NCBI GenBank assembly: GCA_037043455.1 | Contig: JAWPHD010000095.1 | Coordinates: 434,001-498,000 of the forward strand | DNA from: Cyrtodaria siliqua | Lineage: Eukaryota > Mollusca > Bivalvia > Adapedonta > Hiatellidae | Length of the DNA: 64,000 nt | Direction of reading: 5' to 3' | Part shown: piece by piece, positions 12,301 to 23,666 of the stretch | Position numbering within the stretch: the first letter of the stretch is position 1 | How the letters are laid out: each line of letters opens with the position of its first letter | Translations under genes and position numbers: made by a program | The notes under the pieces: generated by a model | What the model was told of the DNA's origin: nothing | Databases searched by the model: none | The model's input: only the letters and a program-made list of their open reading frames with translations

Positions 12301-15300
12301 TCACTAATACACCCACAAAAATGTCCACACCCACTACAACTACATCCACCACAAGTATCGCTTCCCAAACCACTACTGCTTCCACAAAAACTAAGTCTCG
12401 CACCTTGCCTTCTGCCACAAAAAACACTAACAACCCTACTACTCGCAACGCAAATACAATTCCTACTGTAATTACAACTACAAACACTCCTACCACCCCC
12501 AACCCCACCACAACTCATCGTACCATCACAACTTATTCTTTCATAACTCCCACTTCCACCCCTAGAATGTCTTTAGATCATGTCACCAATCGAATGAAGC
12601 ATTCATCCTCTACCTCTGAGAACCAACCCTTGCTTGTTAAAGAAAACCATGAAGGAAGAAAGGCGAAACCTTTTCCAGTACTGTCTATAGTCGCCGTTGT
12701 TGCCGGAGTCCTGGTGTTCATTCTACTCATCATAGTAGTGAGTGTTGTTGTTATTAAAAGGTAAGTTGACTAATAACATTTGATTTCACAATGTTTAACT
12801 TCGCTGTCATTCATTAGCTCACCTCAATCGAAGGCGTGAGTAAGCTATTGTGATTACTTTTCGTCTGTCGTTCGTCTTTCCGCCCGTCTGTCCATCCGTA
12901 TGTCAGTTCGTTCGTCTGTCCGTCCATCAAAAGTTGCTTCGACTGACATCTCCTCAGTAACCGCTTGGCTATTTTTAACAAAACTTCACATGGATGATTC
13001 TAAGGTCTATGTTTTTTAAATTTGTTAAAACTAGATAAACTCGACATCTAAGGTGGTCGCCTTAACCATACAAGGTAGAAACCTTAAAAGGCTCTTCTTC
13101 TTAAGTACCACTGAACAGAGTTCGACAGTTTTTCTTATTAATGATCGCCAACCCCTGTCAAGTAACTATCGAATTTGTTCAAATGAAGTCCCCGGGGTAA
13201 AAAATGACAATACCCCGGGGGTCCAAAGTTTGTACATGGAGATTTTGTATGTTTTGCACACACTTTGATAAGTACAACGATCTAATATATTGTATGTAGC
13301 ATAAGCTTATGGTCCTCTTCAAAGTTTTTTTCAAATGGTGATCCCGAGGTCAAATTTATCCCGGCCCATAGTTTTACGTAGACGTAATAGGAAAACAAGT
13401 ATAAAATCTTCTTCTCTGAAACCGCAAAATATTTATCGCTCATGTAAATTGCATTCAGCATAAGGTTATGGTCTTTTAGTCATGTTGTTCAAATGCTAAC
13501 TGTCCCAATTTTCAAAATTTTACATCGAGTTATAAAGGAAAATCGTTAAGAAATCTTCTTCTCCGAAACTAGCTAGATGTCTAATATGTTGCATGCATAC
13601 CATAAGCTTATGATCCTCTATCAAGTGTGTTCAAATCGAAAACTTTGGCCCATCCCAGGGTTACATATTTTACTTATCTGTTTGTTTCTGAAACCACAGT
13701 TATACATTTACTGAGCATGAACAGGCGGATACAACCATCAACGAACATTTTCCCCAGGGTTCGTTTCGAGGACTTAGCCCCTGGTTCATAACTAACAAAC
13801 TATTGATATCTCTCCCTATAACTATGTATACACATACTGGGCATGAACAGATGGACACAATCATCCAACCAGCATCGGCTCAGGTGTCCGTCCCAACCCC
13901 TGGGATGTAGCCCATGAATCATAACTTGGAAATTGTTGATTCCCACCACATATACATTTACTGAGCGTGAACAGACGTTTACCACCATCCAACCAGCATT
14001 AGCCTTAGAGTCCGTCCGCGCCCATCGGGATATAGCCCCTGGATCATAACTTGGACACCGTTGAAATCCCCACCCTATAACAATATATTCACTTAATGGG
14101 CATGAACAGATGAACACAATCATTCCACCAGCATCGACTCAGGGGTCCCCCGCATCATAGCTTGGAATATGTTGAAATCCCCACCCTAAACTATATATAC
14201 TCTTACTACGTATGATCAGACGGATATAACCATCCACACAGATTTGGCCCCCAGTGTCCTGGGGACATAGTCCCTGGGTCATAACTAGGAAACCGTTGAG
14301 ATCCCCACCCTATCTTAATGGGTTTGAACACACTTATGCAATCAACCGGCATTGGCTCTACTCGTGAGGACATTGCCCTTGGGTCATAACATGGAAACCG
14401 ATGGGATCCCCACCATATTACCATATATGTAACACTTAGTGGGCATGAACAGACGGATACAACCATGAAACCAGTATCGATGTGGGGTTCGACCCCAGCC
14501 CTTGGTCGTAACTTGGATCACTACCAGATAATCATATATACACCTACTGGGCATGAACAGTTGGATACAACCGACTAACCAGCATTGACCCAGGGGACCA
14601 TCCCCACTCCTGGGGATATAGCCATTGGGTCATAACTTGGAAACCGTTGAGATCCCAACCATATAAATATATATATGTGTACTGTGTCTGAACAAGTTAA
14701 GGCTGTCTTGGCAATTTGCGGTGGCATGCATTGACTACGCGAACTAATTATGTTATGAAAATTTAAGCTAACTGTTTGATAATATTTTTTATCTTTGCAA
14801 AGATCATCAGGTGAGCGTTTCAGTGCAATTTTGACCCTCTTGTTTTTAAAACAGTTGCATAAGGTTGCCTTCTTTCTGAAAGGGTGTTTCGTTACATAAA
14901 TCTGTTGATAAGAATATGTATTTCAAAATGCAAGATTTAGCAACAAATATTTTTATTTTAGACATTCTTTTATATTGTACAGAGACTTGTCTTAGTAACA
15001 AAGGAAGTAGTTTCCATTAAATGTTCTCAGAACATAATTCGTTTAAAAAATATGCAAGGGTTGCTACACAAATATGGATATTAAAAAACGCATAATTTTT
15101 CTTTATCGGTCAATTACGAATGTGCTTACAAGTTTCATGTTCATGCGTATGTGGAACCTGTGGATATCAACTGCTTTATATACTTCAAATCTAATGTATA
15201 TGATATTCTTCTTCAAACAGCATAACTACCTTCTGTATTTGAATATATGGATGCTTATTTAACGACTATTCTTTTTTTACGACAATTGTGAAATATTTAT

Positions 15301-15477
15301 TATATCTTATATATTTTTATGTTCTACGAATGCATACATGTGATATGCACCATTTATCATGGGACAACACTTTTTTTCAGATTACGAGAAAATACAGGTG
15401 CCCACACCTTCCAGCAGAAGACTGTCCGGCAGACGACTGTCTTCAATCCGCACTACGGTGACCTGACTCTCAGTTAG
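3211..15477 (+). CDS. Gene A: C-terminal part of an LDLR/LRP-like receptor (5 visible exons, 5' end off window)
   Basis: Assembled by hand from exons 3211-3385, 9079-9197, 10824-10955, 11446-12760 and 15381-15477. All junctions have AG acceptors and GT donors, and codon phases match across every intron (2, 1, 1, 2). Domain order is YWTD propeller blades, EGF-like module with six cysteines, Thr/Ser-rich stalk of about 370 residues, transmembrane helix, and a tail ending in VFNPHYGDLTLS and a TAG stop. This is the order of the LDLR/VLDLR C-terminal half (propeller, EGF, O-linked sugar domain, TM, NPxY). The expected role is a plasma-membrane endocytic or signalling receptor; the ligand is unknown. 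The N-terminal modules lie left of the window, so the exact family (LDLR, VLDLR or LRP) is open. Introns hold many element copies. Exon structure is inferred, not transcript-backed. Confidence 0.8.
3690..4510 (+). mobile_element. Penelope-like element, 5'-truncated copy
   Basis: It starts inside the C-terminal coding region (GYRYHKLRKTF equivalent at 3698), continues through DFYGDVIYKLRKILGHDHFH with small gaps, and ends with the shared tail finishing GTTTATATTTCTTTG at about 4505. It lies in the first visible intron of gene A. Confidence 0.75.
5308..5395 (+). repeat. 88-bp dispersed repeat, copy 1
   Basis: The segment with GGCATACAGGAAGTAAA and ATATATAATCCCT recurs as a diverged direct copy at 8281-8365. 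Both lie in the same intron of gene A. The element type is not recognised. Confidence 0.6.
5396..7667 (+). other. Intronic stretch of gene A without recognised features
   Basis: Only short chance frames were seen. The GC-richer patch at 6110-6360 and the segment to 7100 look like old repeat sequence (near-duplicate phrases such as CTGGATGGCTTA), but I cannot assign a family. Confidence 0.35.
7668..8238 (+). mobile_element. Penelope-like element, 5'-truncated 3' end
   Basis: It begins at the coding end (ATGACCGGACAGGCTGTGGA) and runs through the whole tail: ATGCTGCCTTGTTGGTTAGA, GAACCGGTTTAAACCCC, CCTATTGTCAACC, and the terminal TTTTTATATTTCTTC at about 8234. Confidence 0.8.
8281..8365 (+). 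repeat. 88-bp dispersed repeat, copy 2
   Basis: Diverged direct copy of 5308-5395, beginning about 40 bp after the end of an RT-element tail. Confidence 0.6.
9079..9197 (+). CDS. Gene A exon: end of the beta-propeller
   Basis: The acceptor CCCGTTTTTCAG ends at 9078 and the donor GTAAGTG begins at 9198. The spliced frame continues the preceding exon as WNKQ-YITELHKNIQTE and ends near RDWST. This matches the usual propeller C-terminal segment, where a last blade lists residues contacting the sugar-like core before the EGF module. The exon is 119 nt, entering in phase 2 and leaving in phase 1. Confidence 0.75.
9415..9750 (+). mobile_element. Penelope-like element tail, strongly diverged
   Basis: Recognisable phrases are CTCTGCCAAGCCATTGAGTA, TGCTGCCTTATTTGTTAG and GACCGTTCCGAGGCGGTAGC. 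A short inverted tail fragment follows near 9810-9880. Confidence 0.6.
9970..10272 (-). mobile_element. Penelope-like element tail-only copy
   Basis: Clean minus-strand copy of the last roughly 300 bp of the element, from TTAGATCATGGCGGGG (at 10270) to TTTTTATATTTCTTTAA (at 9970). It is 5'-truncated within the untranslated tail. Confidence 0.8.
10273..10823 (+). other. End of gene A intron before the EGF exon
   Basis: No repeat family or exon was recognised. The short overlapping frames here carry no known domain. Confidence 0.35.
10824..10955 (+). CDS. Gene A exon: EGF-like module
   Basis: Read in the spliced frame, the exon has six cysteines with EGF spacing: C-x6-C-x3-C-x7-C-x-C-x12-C, including GFTCACEDGVNL and SDGQTCEN. 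That is the typical module following a YWTD propeller in LDLR/LRP proteins. The acceptor is CCACAAAG at 10823 and the donor GTATGTG starts at 10956. The exon is 132 nt and phase 1 on both sides, the classic symmetrical phase for shuffled EGF exons. Confidence 0.82.
11446..12760 (+). CDS. Gene A exon: Thr/Ser-rich mucin-like stalk plus transmembrane helix
   Basis: A 438-residue open exon. Roughly the first 370 residues are almost entirely Thr, Ser, Pro, Asn, Ile and Ala with long runs of Thr, an expected heavily O-glycosylated stalk. A charged segment (KENHEGRKAKPF) follows, and then one hydrophobic helix of about 25 residues from PVLSIVAVVAGVLV to VSVVVI, ending in KR as a stop-transfer. The acceptor TATATTTCTAG ends at 11445 and the donor GTAAGTTG begins at 12761. 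The O-linked domain of vertebrate LDLR is only around 60 residues, so this stalk is several times longer. Long Val/Glu or Cys/Ser frames on the opposite strand are shadows of the ACN-rich sequence. Confidence 0.85.
12812..14855 (+). repeat. Composite repeat with short inverted ends and an internal tandem array
   Basis: The left end reads TTAGCTCACCTCAATCGAAG with CGTCCGTC-type tracts. The right end reads CAGGTGAGCGTTTCAGTG and TTTTGACCCTCTTG. I recall such ends (GCTCACCT ... AGGTGAGC ... CCCTCTTG) from a repeat common in mollusc genomes. Inside, 13710-14700 holds about eight units with a period near 120 bp, each with a GGGCATGAACAGACGGATAC-like box and GGTCATAACTTGGAAACCG. It sits in the intron between the transmembrane and tail exons. 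Confidence 0.6.
15381..15477 (+). CDS. Gene A last exon: cytoplasmic tail with NPxY-type motif and stop
   Basis: The acceptor TTTTTTTCAG ends at 15380. In frame with the transmembrane exon it encodes about 31 residues, including FQQKTVRQTTVFNPHYGDLT, and then TAG at 15475-15477. NPHY fits the NPxY consensus that binds PTB-domain adaptors and directs clathrin endocytosis in LDLR-family tails. The tail is shorter than the roughly 50 residues of LDLR. A possible ATTAAA polyadenylation signal lies at 15668-15673. Confidence 0.8.
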
Positions 15478-16600
15478 TAATAATGACGACAGTATTGGCA
15501 GCTTTAAATTTGAATGAATTCCTTCTCAACATTGATCAATGGGTCTTTATATATCACAGTTGTGGAGCTAACACGTATGTCGAGATGAACAGTTCACCCA
15601 AATTCGAACTCTTAGGAGAATGTCAACCTCATACTATATTATAGTTACCGCCGTGTTTTATTATATTATTAAATGAGATAATGAGTTTTATTACTATCGT
15701 GCAACAAGGGTTCATTCACGTGTAAACATTTGAAAACGACAACATGCGTATTAAGGTTTATCCAATGACAGAATCTTACATAAAGACATGCTATATATAT
15801 TTATGCTAGACCTCTTAATTAACTGGAAACTCAATTAAAACGGGATGGTTTAGTATTGTGTGGAACACTGTTGAATGGGTATTGAATGTATATTGTAATG
15901 CTTTTATAGGAACTATTTTATTTGAATATTTGATCATAAACATAGAACAAGCAAAGTTAGCAACAGCTTTTATATAAAAACACAAAATATTATTATCTAT
16001 ATGATTCTATACATGTATTTACGATGTATTATTCTTCCCTTTAAACTAGCGTAATGAATATTTATTAATCTTTTTCAAATGCATGATGCAAATCAGTCTC
16101 CTTAAATTCAAATATTTGCAACTATGACTGTGTTTATTTACGATTATGCATGTGCATATATATTGATGATTTGTCATCCAAGGCCATTTAAATTGAAGAA
16201 AAGTCTCTCTTTATATAAGTTGTTTCTGTTGAGGCTACTAGAAACTTAGATTGCAGTATATAACAAGGCTTTGTGAGATTGGTAAAAAGTAAAAAAGTCA
16301 TTGCGAATACATATTGTATGCTCTTGAATTGATATGAAGGTCGTTAAATAGCATTTAATGCAAAAGAAAAATCACTGCAAATGAATTCAGAATATTTCAT
16401 GTCCATACAGTGCATTATTACACATTAGTATACTTATTTTTCATACCATCGTTTTGATTTTATTCATCTATAAATCAGTTAATTTAGATATTTATAAATA
16501 TTCCATAAATGGTACTTTAGAGCTGTGTCATAGTTCTCAAAATTGCGTCCTCCATATCCGTTTTAGATATAGAGCTTATGGGATGACGAGCTGTCCGTCA
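15478..16600 (+). other. 3' flank of gene A
   Basis: Contains the presumed 3' untranslated region and AT-rich sequence. No second gene or element was recognised. Confidence 0.35.
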
Positions 16601-17260
16601 TACATCTTCCGTCGTCGGAAAAGTTTGAAAACCAGCTCGATCGGAAAAGTTTCACCGGAGTTATGGTCCTTATTTTGTTGAAAACTGCCAAATTAAGCCT
16701 TTTGAACACACTTTAGCACCTTCATTTATTATTTGATCTTTACCACACTTACACAGGTTGTTAATATCATTAAAAGTTTAAACAAGTTTAAAAACCAACC
16801 AGATCGAATCAGTAACACCGGAGTTATGGCCCTTGATTTGCTAAAAAATGACATATTCAGCCGTGTGAACACTCTTACACCTTCATTTATTATTTGCTCT
16901 TTACCAAACTTGCAAAGATACTTAATATCAACAAAAGATCGGACAAGTTTGACAACCAGCGAAATAAAATCATTTACACCGGAGTGGCCTTTGATTTAGT
17001 TAAAATGCTGTATTGTATTGTACCTCATTAAGATGATAGTGTTTTCAGTTTTGATCCGATCTTTGCCAAACTTTTCCATGCTGCTAATATCAATGAAAGC
17101 TTTGTCAAGTTCGTAAACCAGCCAAATTGAATTATTTATACCACAGTTATGGCCTTGATTTAGTTAAAATGCTGTATTTTGCCTCGTTAAGATGAAAGGG
17201 ATTCATTTGGCCGGATTTTAATGAAAGTTTGCAGGGATGATCAGTATTAAGCCTAGTTGC
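16600..17260 (+). repeat. Tandem array, period about 145 bp, 4-5 diverged units
   Basis: Each unit carries CACCGGAGTTATGGCCCTTG, a TTTGTTAAAA-like box, CACCTTCATTTATTATTTG, TTTACCAAACTT and AAACCAGCCAGATCGAATC variants. It appears non-coding. Confidence 0.65.
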
Positions 17261-17348
17261 ATTTTGACAACATTAGCAAAATACTTTGACCTTTTACTAA
17301 AAGCAGGCCTAAACGAAAACTTCTAATTATGTGATATTGAACTTGTAC

Positions 17349-17875
17349 CCTGTGATGACGCCTACCTAAAGCCCATTGGGACGGTGGCGTTTGATGTTTG
17401 TCCATGATCTTTCTTGTCGTGCCCTTAATGGTTTATTCTCTTACTGCTCTGGCTTCTGCAAAGTCATTGAGTACCTTCATTGTGGCTTTCTAGGCTATTG
17501 TTTTTTTGTATTATATTTACACGAGCATATTGTGTTTTACTTATATTGCCTATTGATGCTGCCTTGTTGGTTAGAGATTAGATCATGGCGGAGATTTCTT
17601 TATTTACACTGTCCTGTTTAAATGAGATGACAGTAGGGTAAGTGTGAGGTTTGGTGCACCCTAGAACCGGTTTAAACCCCCAGTGGCCTACTTTGCCACT
17701 GACCGTTCCAAGGCGGTAGCCCTATTGTCAACCCTTTTTGTGTTTGTGATGTCGTTTGCATTTATTATTGCTTTTGCCTTCTTGTTTATCTGTTTGCGTG
17801 TTTGTTTCTGTGTTTTGTGGTTTACTGTCCTCCTTGAAAGCTACTTTCCCTGTCCGATCTTTTTATGTTTCTTTT
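17349..17875 (+). mobile_element. Penelope-like element 3' end copy
   Basis: It starts at the coding stop region (GATGACGCCTACCTAAAGCC) and carries the full tail to TTTTTATGTTTCTTTTG. It is one of the best-preserved tails in the window. Confidence 0.8.
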
Positions 17876-17987
17876 GTGGTCGCAGGCGATAACAAATACG
17901 AGAAATTGTTTTTGTATGACTTTAGTAATCAGCAACTTAATTTATGAAGTAATTCGTGAAATTGTTTTGAGAATATGATCAAGAACA

Positions 17988-18018
<31 letters not shown>

Positions 18019-18109
18019 AAGGCAAAACAGTATAACCACCAACCAGTTTTGGAGAGGGATAATAACTATTGCTAGGCTGTATGTCTACATTCCCTTTAAA
18101 CATCGAGTT

Positions 18110-18282
18110 ACCCCCAGTGGCCTACTTTGCCACTGACCGTTCCAAGGCGGTAGCCCTATTGTCAACCCTTTTTGTGTTTGTGATGTCGTTTGCATTTATT
18201 ATTGCTTTTGCCTTCTTGTTTGTCTGTTTGCGTGTTTGTTTCTGGGTTTTGTAGTTGACTGTCCTCCTTTATATTTCTTACC
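18110..18282 (+). mobile_element. Penelope-like element, short tail copy
   Basis: Starts at CCCCCAGTGGCCTACTTTGC, deep inside the tail, and ends TTTATATTTCTTACC. It lies 235 bp after the copy at 17349-17875, in the same orientation. Confidence 0.75.
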
Positions 18283-18689
18283 CGTAATCATGGTAATATT
18301 AGAAATTTAAAAGGGAGAAGATGTTCCTTGTGTGATTAACATGCATTAGAAGACGAACTGCATTTTGCACTGACATTTCCTGTTCTTAAAGAGAGACTAC
18401 AGCACATCTTTCAACATGTATATAATTAGTTTTGTTGCAATAAAACAATATAACATATAAATGATTTAGAGAAAAGCAATGGCAGACTTTATTAAAGATA
18501 AGATTTGTTATAAAAGCATCGCATTCCAAATTCTGATACGCTTTAGTCTTTTAATATGTATCGCATATATAATATGCATATTTTGTATCGTGGGCTGGCG
18601 GCCTTAATTAACGAAATAAACATTTTTCATTTGTCAAGTCATTGTCCTTATCATTTAATAATCTAAACACCCAGCATAGTTTGTCTTAA

Positions 18690-19617
18690 GGATGTTGGCT
18701 GGGCAAGTTTTGACATCTTCAAGTCTAAACAATTTATTTTTTAAATCAGTTTTATTTGACAACAGAATTATTTCATTTTTTCCATTCTAGTAGATATGGA
18801 TATAATGTAGGATTTAAGACGGTAACATACCAAACTTTAAGCAAATTGTTTTTTTCATATTTGTTCCGTCATTTGTGATCATTTTTTGTTGTCAACAAAA
18901 TAGGGGATATGGTTAGCTCTGAGTAGAATTTATCCTTTTGCTATAGAATAAATCAGATTTTTGTTTTTCAGTAGTGGAATACATATATAAAAGTAGATAC
19001 TGAGATAATTTTATTTTCGATACCCATGTCAATATTGTGTGTACAGTATTTTACATGAAAATGTCAAAATAACTCCAAAATGGGTGTAATTTAAAGAATT
19101 TATAATAAAAAATCATAAGAAGCCTGGTGACCTATATTTTTTTTTACTTGTTTTGAAAGAAATGTCATAGGACCTTGACATATACAAGTTTTAAAAAAAG
19201 TTGATCATTAGAACATAATTTTTTATCTTGAATTAATTTTTCGGTAAAAACAAAAGTGGGTGGGGTACGGTCCATATATGTTTGCTTTTTAAAGTAAAAA
19301 GACGAATGAGGATTACAATTATTTTTGTATGATTTGAAAGATATGTATATATGCAATTGAAAGTTAATTGTTGTTTTTTCAATATAAACGTAATGTTATG
19401 AAAACAACTGTGAAATTTTTTAATGACTACATTTTTCCTCTTTTTAGTGAAATTTTGTAGTTAGAAATATGTGCCTTCTTCAGTGCCATCTAGTGGGGAA
19501 AAAAGTGTGGTGACCTAGACCTTTTTTGGATAATTTTGAATCTAAATTATACCAAAGAAGCTTTAAATATGAATTTAAAAAAAATCTCATCACTACGTCC
19601 TTTTCCAGCCAACCTCC
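18690..19617. mobile_element. TTAA-flanked inverted-repeat element (MITE-like, 928 bp)
   Basis: The ends are GGATGTTGGCTGGGCAAG and the complement of CTTTTCCAGCCAACCTCC, flanked by TTAA at 18686-18689 and 19618-19621. No transposase frame is present. A TTAA target is typical of piggyBac-type insertion, but the terminal bases differ from the usual CCC/GGG ends, so the superfamily is open. Confidence 0.6.
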
Positions 19618-19632
19618 TTAAGATCTTAATTG

Positions 19633-22408
19633 TAGAGCAAACTTCAGGTATGTTTTGGATGGTACCCGTAACCGAGGTATAACAAGCACTATCATAGATC
19701 AAAATGTTCTGCTAGTTTTAAGTTTTTGGGATTACCTTCATAATTTCAACTTTTTGGTACTAACTCCGCAATTCAAGATGGCGTCCAAGATGGCGGCTTG
19801 TTTTTAGAAAACCTGATATAAAAATGAACAATGAATGTAGGGATTGTTTCCCTCTCAAAACTCAGTAAATGGTAATAAAACTAACTGATTATATCATAGA
19901 AAGTAAAATCAATTTTAAAAATGTGCACTTTTATTATTTGAGGTCAAAATCTAGGTCAAAAATTCAAATTAGTGCAACAAATAACAACTGTCTATACAAA
20001 AGTTAGTACTTGGACAACAATTTTTAGTATAACACACATTATTGTACACCACAACAATTACAAGAAAGAGTGCTTTAAATAAATGACTTTAAATTTGACC
20101 TGAGTCAAGAACATCCAGAGATATCCAAGATGGCGTCCAAGATGGCGTCCAAGATGGCGCCAAATTACAAGAATATATTAATTACGAAAAATGTGTGCAT
20201 GTTCAAAAAATAATAATTCAAGGTATTTTATATTTAAAAGAAATATGCTTAAATATAAAATGGCATTTGTTAAACTTTAATATCAATTCTAAAATCACCT
20301 TTTATAGTTTAGGGGTCAAAATCTAGGTCAAAAGGTCTAATGAGTGCAACAATTGACAACTGACTCTACAAAAGTTAGTACTGGGACAATAATTTTCGGT
20401 ATAACACAAACAGTTATACATCAAAACAATTGTAAGAAAGAGTGCTTTAAACACATGATTTTAAATTTGACCAAAATTGAGGACATACATAGATATTCAA
20501 GATGGCGGCCACGATGGTACCAACTTACAAGTATTTCTTATTTATGCAAAATGTGAGCTTCTCAAAAAATAATAAGTTAAGGTTTTTTATCTTAAATAAA
20601 TCAAACTAACTCTGCCATAACAAGTAAAATAAATAAATAAAAAATCAACATTCCTAATTCAGGGGTCAAAATCTAGATCAAAAGGTAAATTTAATGCAAA
20701 AAATGATGGTTGACTATAAACAAGTTAGTATTGGGACAACTTATGTTTTGTATAACATTTAATACATTTAAACAAACTGTTCTAGTGAAAAAAGGGTAAG
20801 CTTAAATCTATATGCATTATGGGAGTAAGAGAAAAACATAATTATGCTAACGTTTATGCTGTTTGCTCGGAGAGGGCATATGTCCGAGTTTGAACTTCCC
20901 TATGTAAAAGGAAGAACAAGACAATAATATTTCATGGTTGCCCTTTTAATCGGATATAACGATGAAAACAGCTCGAGGGACATTTTTGGTCCTTCTCAAT
21001 TCAGTAAGCTGCTGTTTAAAAGACTGTGGCATGCGAAACAAACCGTTATACAAACAATACCCTTTATAATGTAGCTGTCAAAGTCTAAGTCAATATGTCA
21101 AATTAGTGCCAAACAATAATAATGTTAGTATTGAGACAACATTATACTTGTACAAAAGACACTTTATTATACTTTAATTAGTGTAAGCCTAGGACAATGA
21201 AATGAAACATAAATATCAAAGATCTTCAGTTATGAATATGCTTTGCTAGAATGTGTCTTTTAATATTAGATTTAAATGGCTCCGCTACAGAATTACATTA
21301 CATAAAACTTATCAATGGCAGAAACAACATATATGCTCTTAGAATAGTCGAATATACTCATCAAGTCATTATATAATTCATTTAATGTAAAATAACTCCT
21401 TAAAAGAAGGGTTTAATAGTAGTTGTAATGTTCAAAACGTGTTCATAACCATCTCTATTCATCTCTATTCATATGTCATTATTAAAAACAGTAGTCATTT
21501 TTCCTTTAAATCTTGGTACTGCGATGTATCTCTGACTATTAATTTCACTTTTGACATTTGCATTTGTCGCTTTGTGTATAAAGTGTGAAAAACACATTTC
21601 TTTTTCAGCTGCGAGTTTGTTAAATAGTTTATGAGCTGGTTTCTATCATGACAAGTATGCACACTAATTTTAGTTTTAAAGTGTTTGAACTCGTAATAAC
21701 TGCATGTGCTGCACTCTGCATAATGAGCATACAATAGCAATATTATGTCAGTTTCTTCTTAGAGAAAAGCTCTTCAACGTAACCGACATTCTTATGTTTT
21801 ACTGCTAAAACTATAAGGCATAATTCTGAATACCGTCACAAATGACCATATAATGATTTTCACTCAACAAAGCGGGAGTGTTTTGGGGAATACGAGATGT
21901 AGCAGTTTCAAAGCTCATCTTTGAATTTGCAGTCAGCATCATTTTTCAATATGGATATTGTTTTTTTCAAATCGGGTAGATAGTGACATAACATGTGTTT
22001 GTGTTTAAACAATCAACCATGTTTCGCTTGGAGAGTTTGTTGCCCCAGCACTAACTTTTGTATAGTCTTTATAAAGGTGAACCTTTTTAAAAGTTATTGT
22101 ACTTCCTATGAAATAATCAATTAGTTTTATTGCCATTTACTGAGTGTTGAGGAAAAAACTATTGCCATTTACTGAGTGTTGAGGAAAAAACAATCACTAG
22201 ATTCATTGTTAATTTTTATATCAGGTTTAAAAAAAAGCGTCCATCTTGGACGCCATCTTGAATTGTAGTACGAAAATTTCAGAATTTATGCCGGTAGTCC
22301 CAAAAACTTCAGACAAAGCCGAACATTTTGATGTATAACAGTGCTTGTTATACCTCGGTTCCGGGTACCCCCTTAAAATATGCATCTTTTCAGTTCATTG
22401 TTGCTCTA
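19633..22408. mobile_element. 2.8-kb foldback element with ~170-bp inverted termini and internal tandem units
   Basis: Left end 19633-19800 (GGTACCCGTAACCGAGGTAT, TTCAAGATGGCGTCCAAGAT) is repeated inverted at 22215-22408. Between about 19930 and 20800 roughly three units of about 330 bp repeat GGTCAAAATCTAGGTCAAAA, AAAAGTTAGTACTGGGACAA and AAGAAAGAGTGCTTTAAA. No transposase was seen, so it would be non-autonomous. Confidence 0.65.
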
Positions 22409-22489
22409 CTATAAGGTAAGTAAGTGTATATGCTAGTGTCTGTTGTTCACGAGTAAAAGGAATCATAGATTGTGCTAATATTTCAATGC

Positions 22490-22695
22490 AAAAGTAGATA
22501 TGAAAGTCGAACAGAAATGTGGCATTCAAGGACCACAGTCAACAATACAAACACGCATAGAAACAAACAACAACAATAACAAGAAGGAATAAGGGGCAAA
22601 GTTAAGTGACATCACAAACATACAAGGATTGACATAAGGTTTAGCGCACGGGAACGGTCAGTGGCAAAAAGGGCGCTGGGGGGTTTAAATCAGTT
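22490..22695 (-). mobile_element. Penelope-like element tail, diverged subfamily
   Basis: Minus-strand tail with GACTGTGGTCCTTGAATGCC, ending near ATATCTACTTTT (22490). It abuts the next minus-strand copy, whose 3' end AAGAAATATAAAAAGATCGG begins at about 22696. Confidence 0.65.
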
Positions 22696-23400
22696 TATAA
22701 GAAATATAAAAAGATCGGACAGGGAAAGTAGCATTCAAGGAGGACAGTAAACCACAAAACACAGAAACAAACACGCAAACAGACAAACAAGAAGGCAAAA
22801 GCAATAATAAATGCAAACGACATCACAAACACAAAAAGGGTTGACAATAGGGCTACCGCCTAGGAACGGTCAGTGGCAAAGTAGGCCACTGGGGGTTTAA
22901 ACCGGTTCTAGGGCGCACCAAAGCTCACTTTTACCCTATTGTCATCCTCTATAAAACTGGACAACGTAAATAAAGAAATCCCCGCCAGGCTATACGCTCC
23001 AACAAACTAAGCATCATTAATAGGCAATATAAGTATAACACAAACATAATTTTGTACATATAAATATATACATACAGGTTTAGAAAGTGACAAGCAGGTA
23101 CGCAATGACTTGACAGAAGCCAGAGCAATACGGGAATAAACCATGTATGCCTTGACAAGACCCGATTGGAGACAACAATGAAAAGCAAGAATGCACAATC
23201 TGACCCGTTTTCGCACAATCAAAGAGGAAAGCATAGTGGCGACTTGTAAATGGTTCAACCACTAAACATACAGTGTGTTGCAAAATGATAGGGATATAAC
23301 CTCTTTTCATACTCTTTTAAGAAGTTTAATAAAGATTTATGAACGTGATCATGACCAAGGATCTACCGATGTTTGTAAATCACGTCAACACAGCAGTCAG
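22696..23400 (-). mobile_element. Penelope-like element 3' part
   Basis: A well-preserved tail (22696-22990), then more diverged sequence covering the end of the coding region (QHTVCLVVEPFTSRHYAFLF near 23210-23290). A further tail scrap lies at 23615-23667. Confidence 0.7.
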
Positions 23401-23666
23401 TTTATCAACACTTGGTAAATCAGACGAGCGTTCGTTCATATCTCAATATGTCCTTTACCTTACCTAGGCAATGTTTTGTCTAAAATGTATTCTAATGAAT
23501 TTTGAACATACTTCCATGACACTCTTTAATCTTCTTTGATACAAATGACACCTTTTGATCTTCTTTGATAAACATGACACCTTTTGATCTGTTTTGAAGC
23601 ATTCGCACTCTTAAAATATGTATATCAGTCGAGCAGGAAATGTAGCGTTCACAGAAAACTGTCAAC

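Noticed and set aside
11669..12518. Val/Glu-rich and Cys/Ser-rich frames on the minus strand
   Set aside because: Antisense shadows of the ACN-rich coding exon of gene A.
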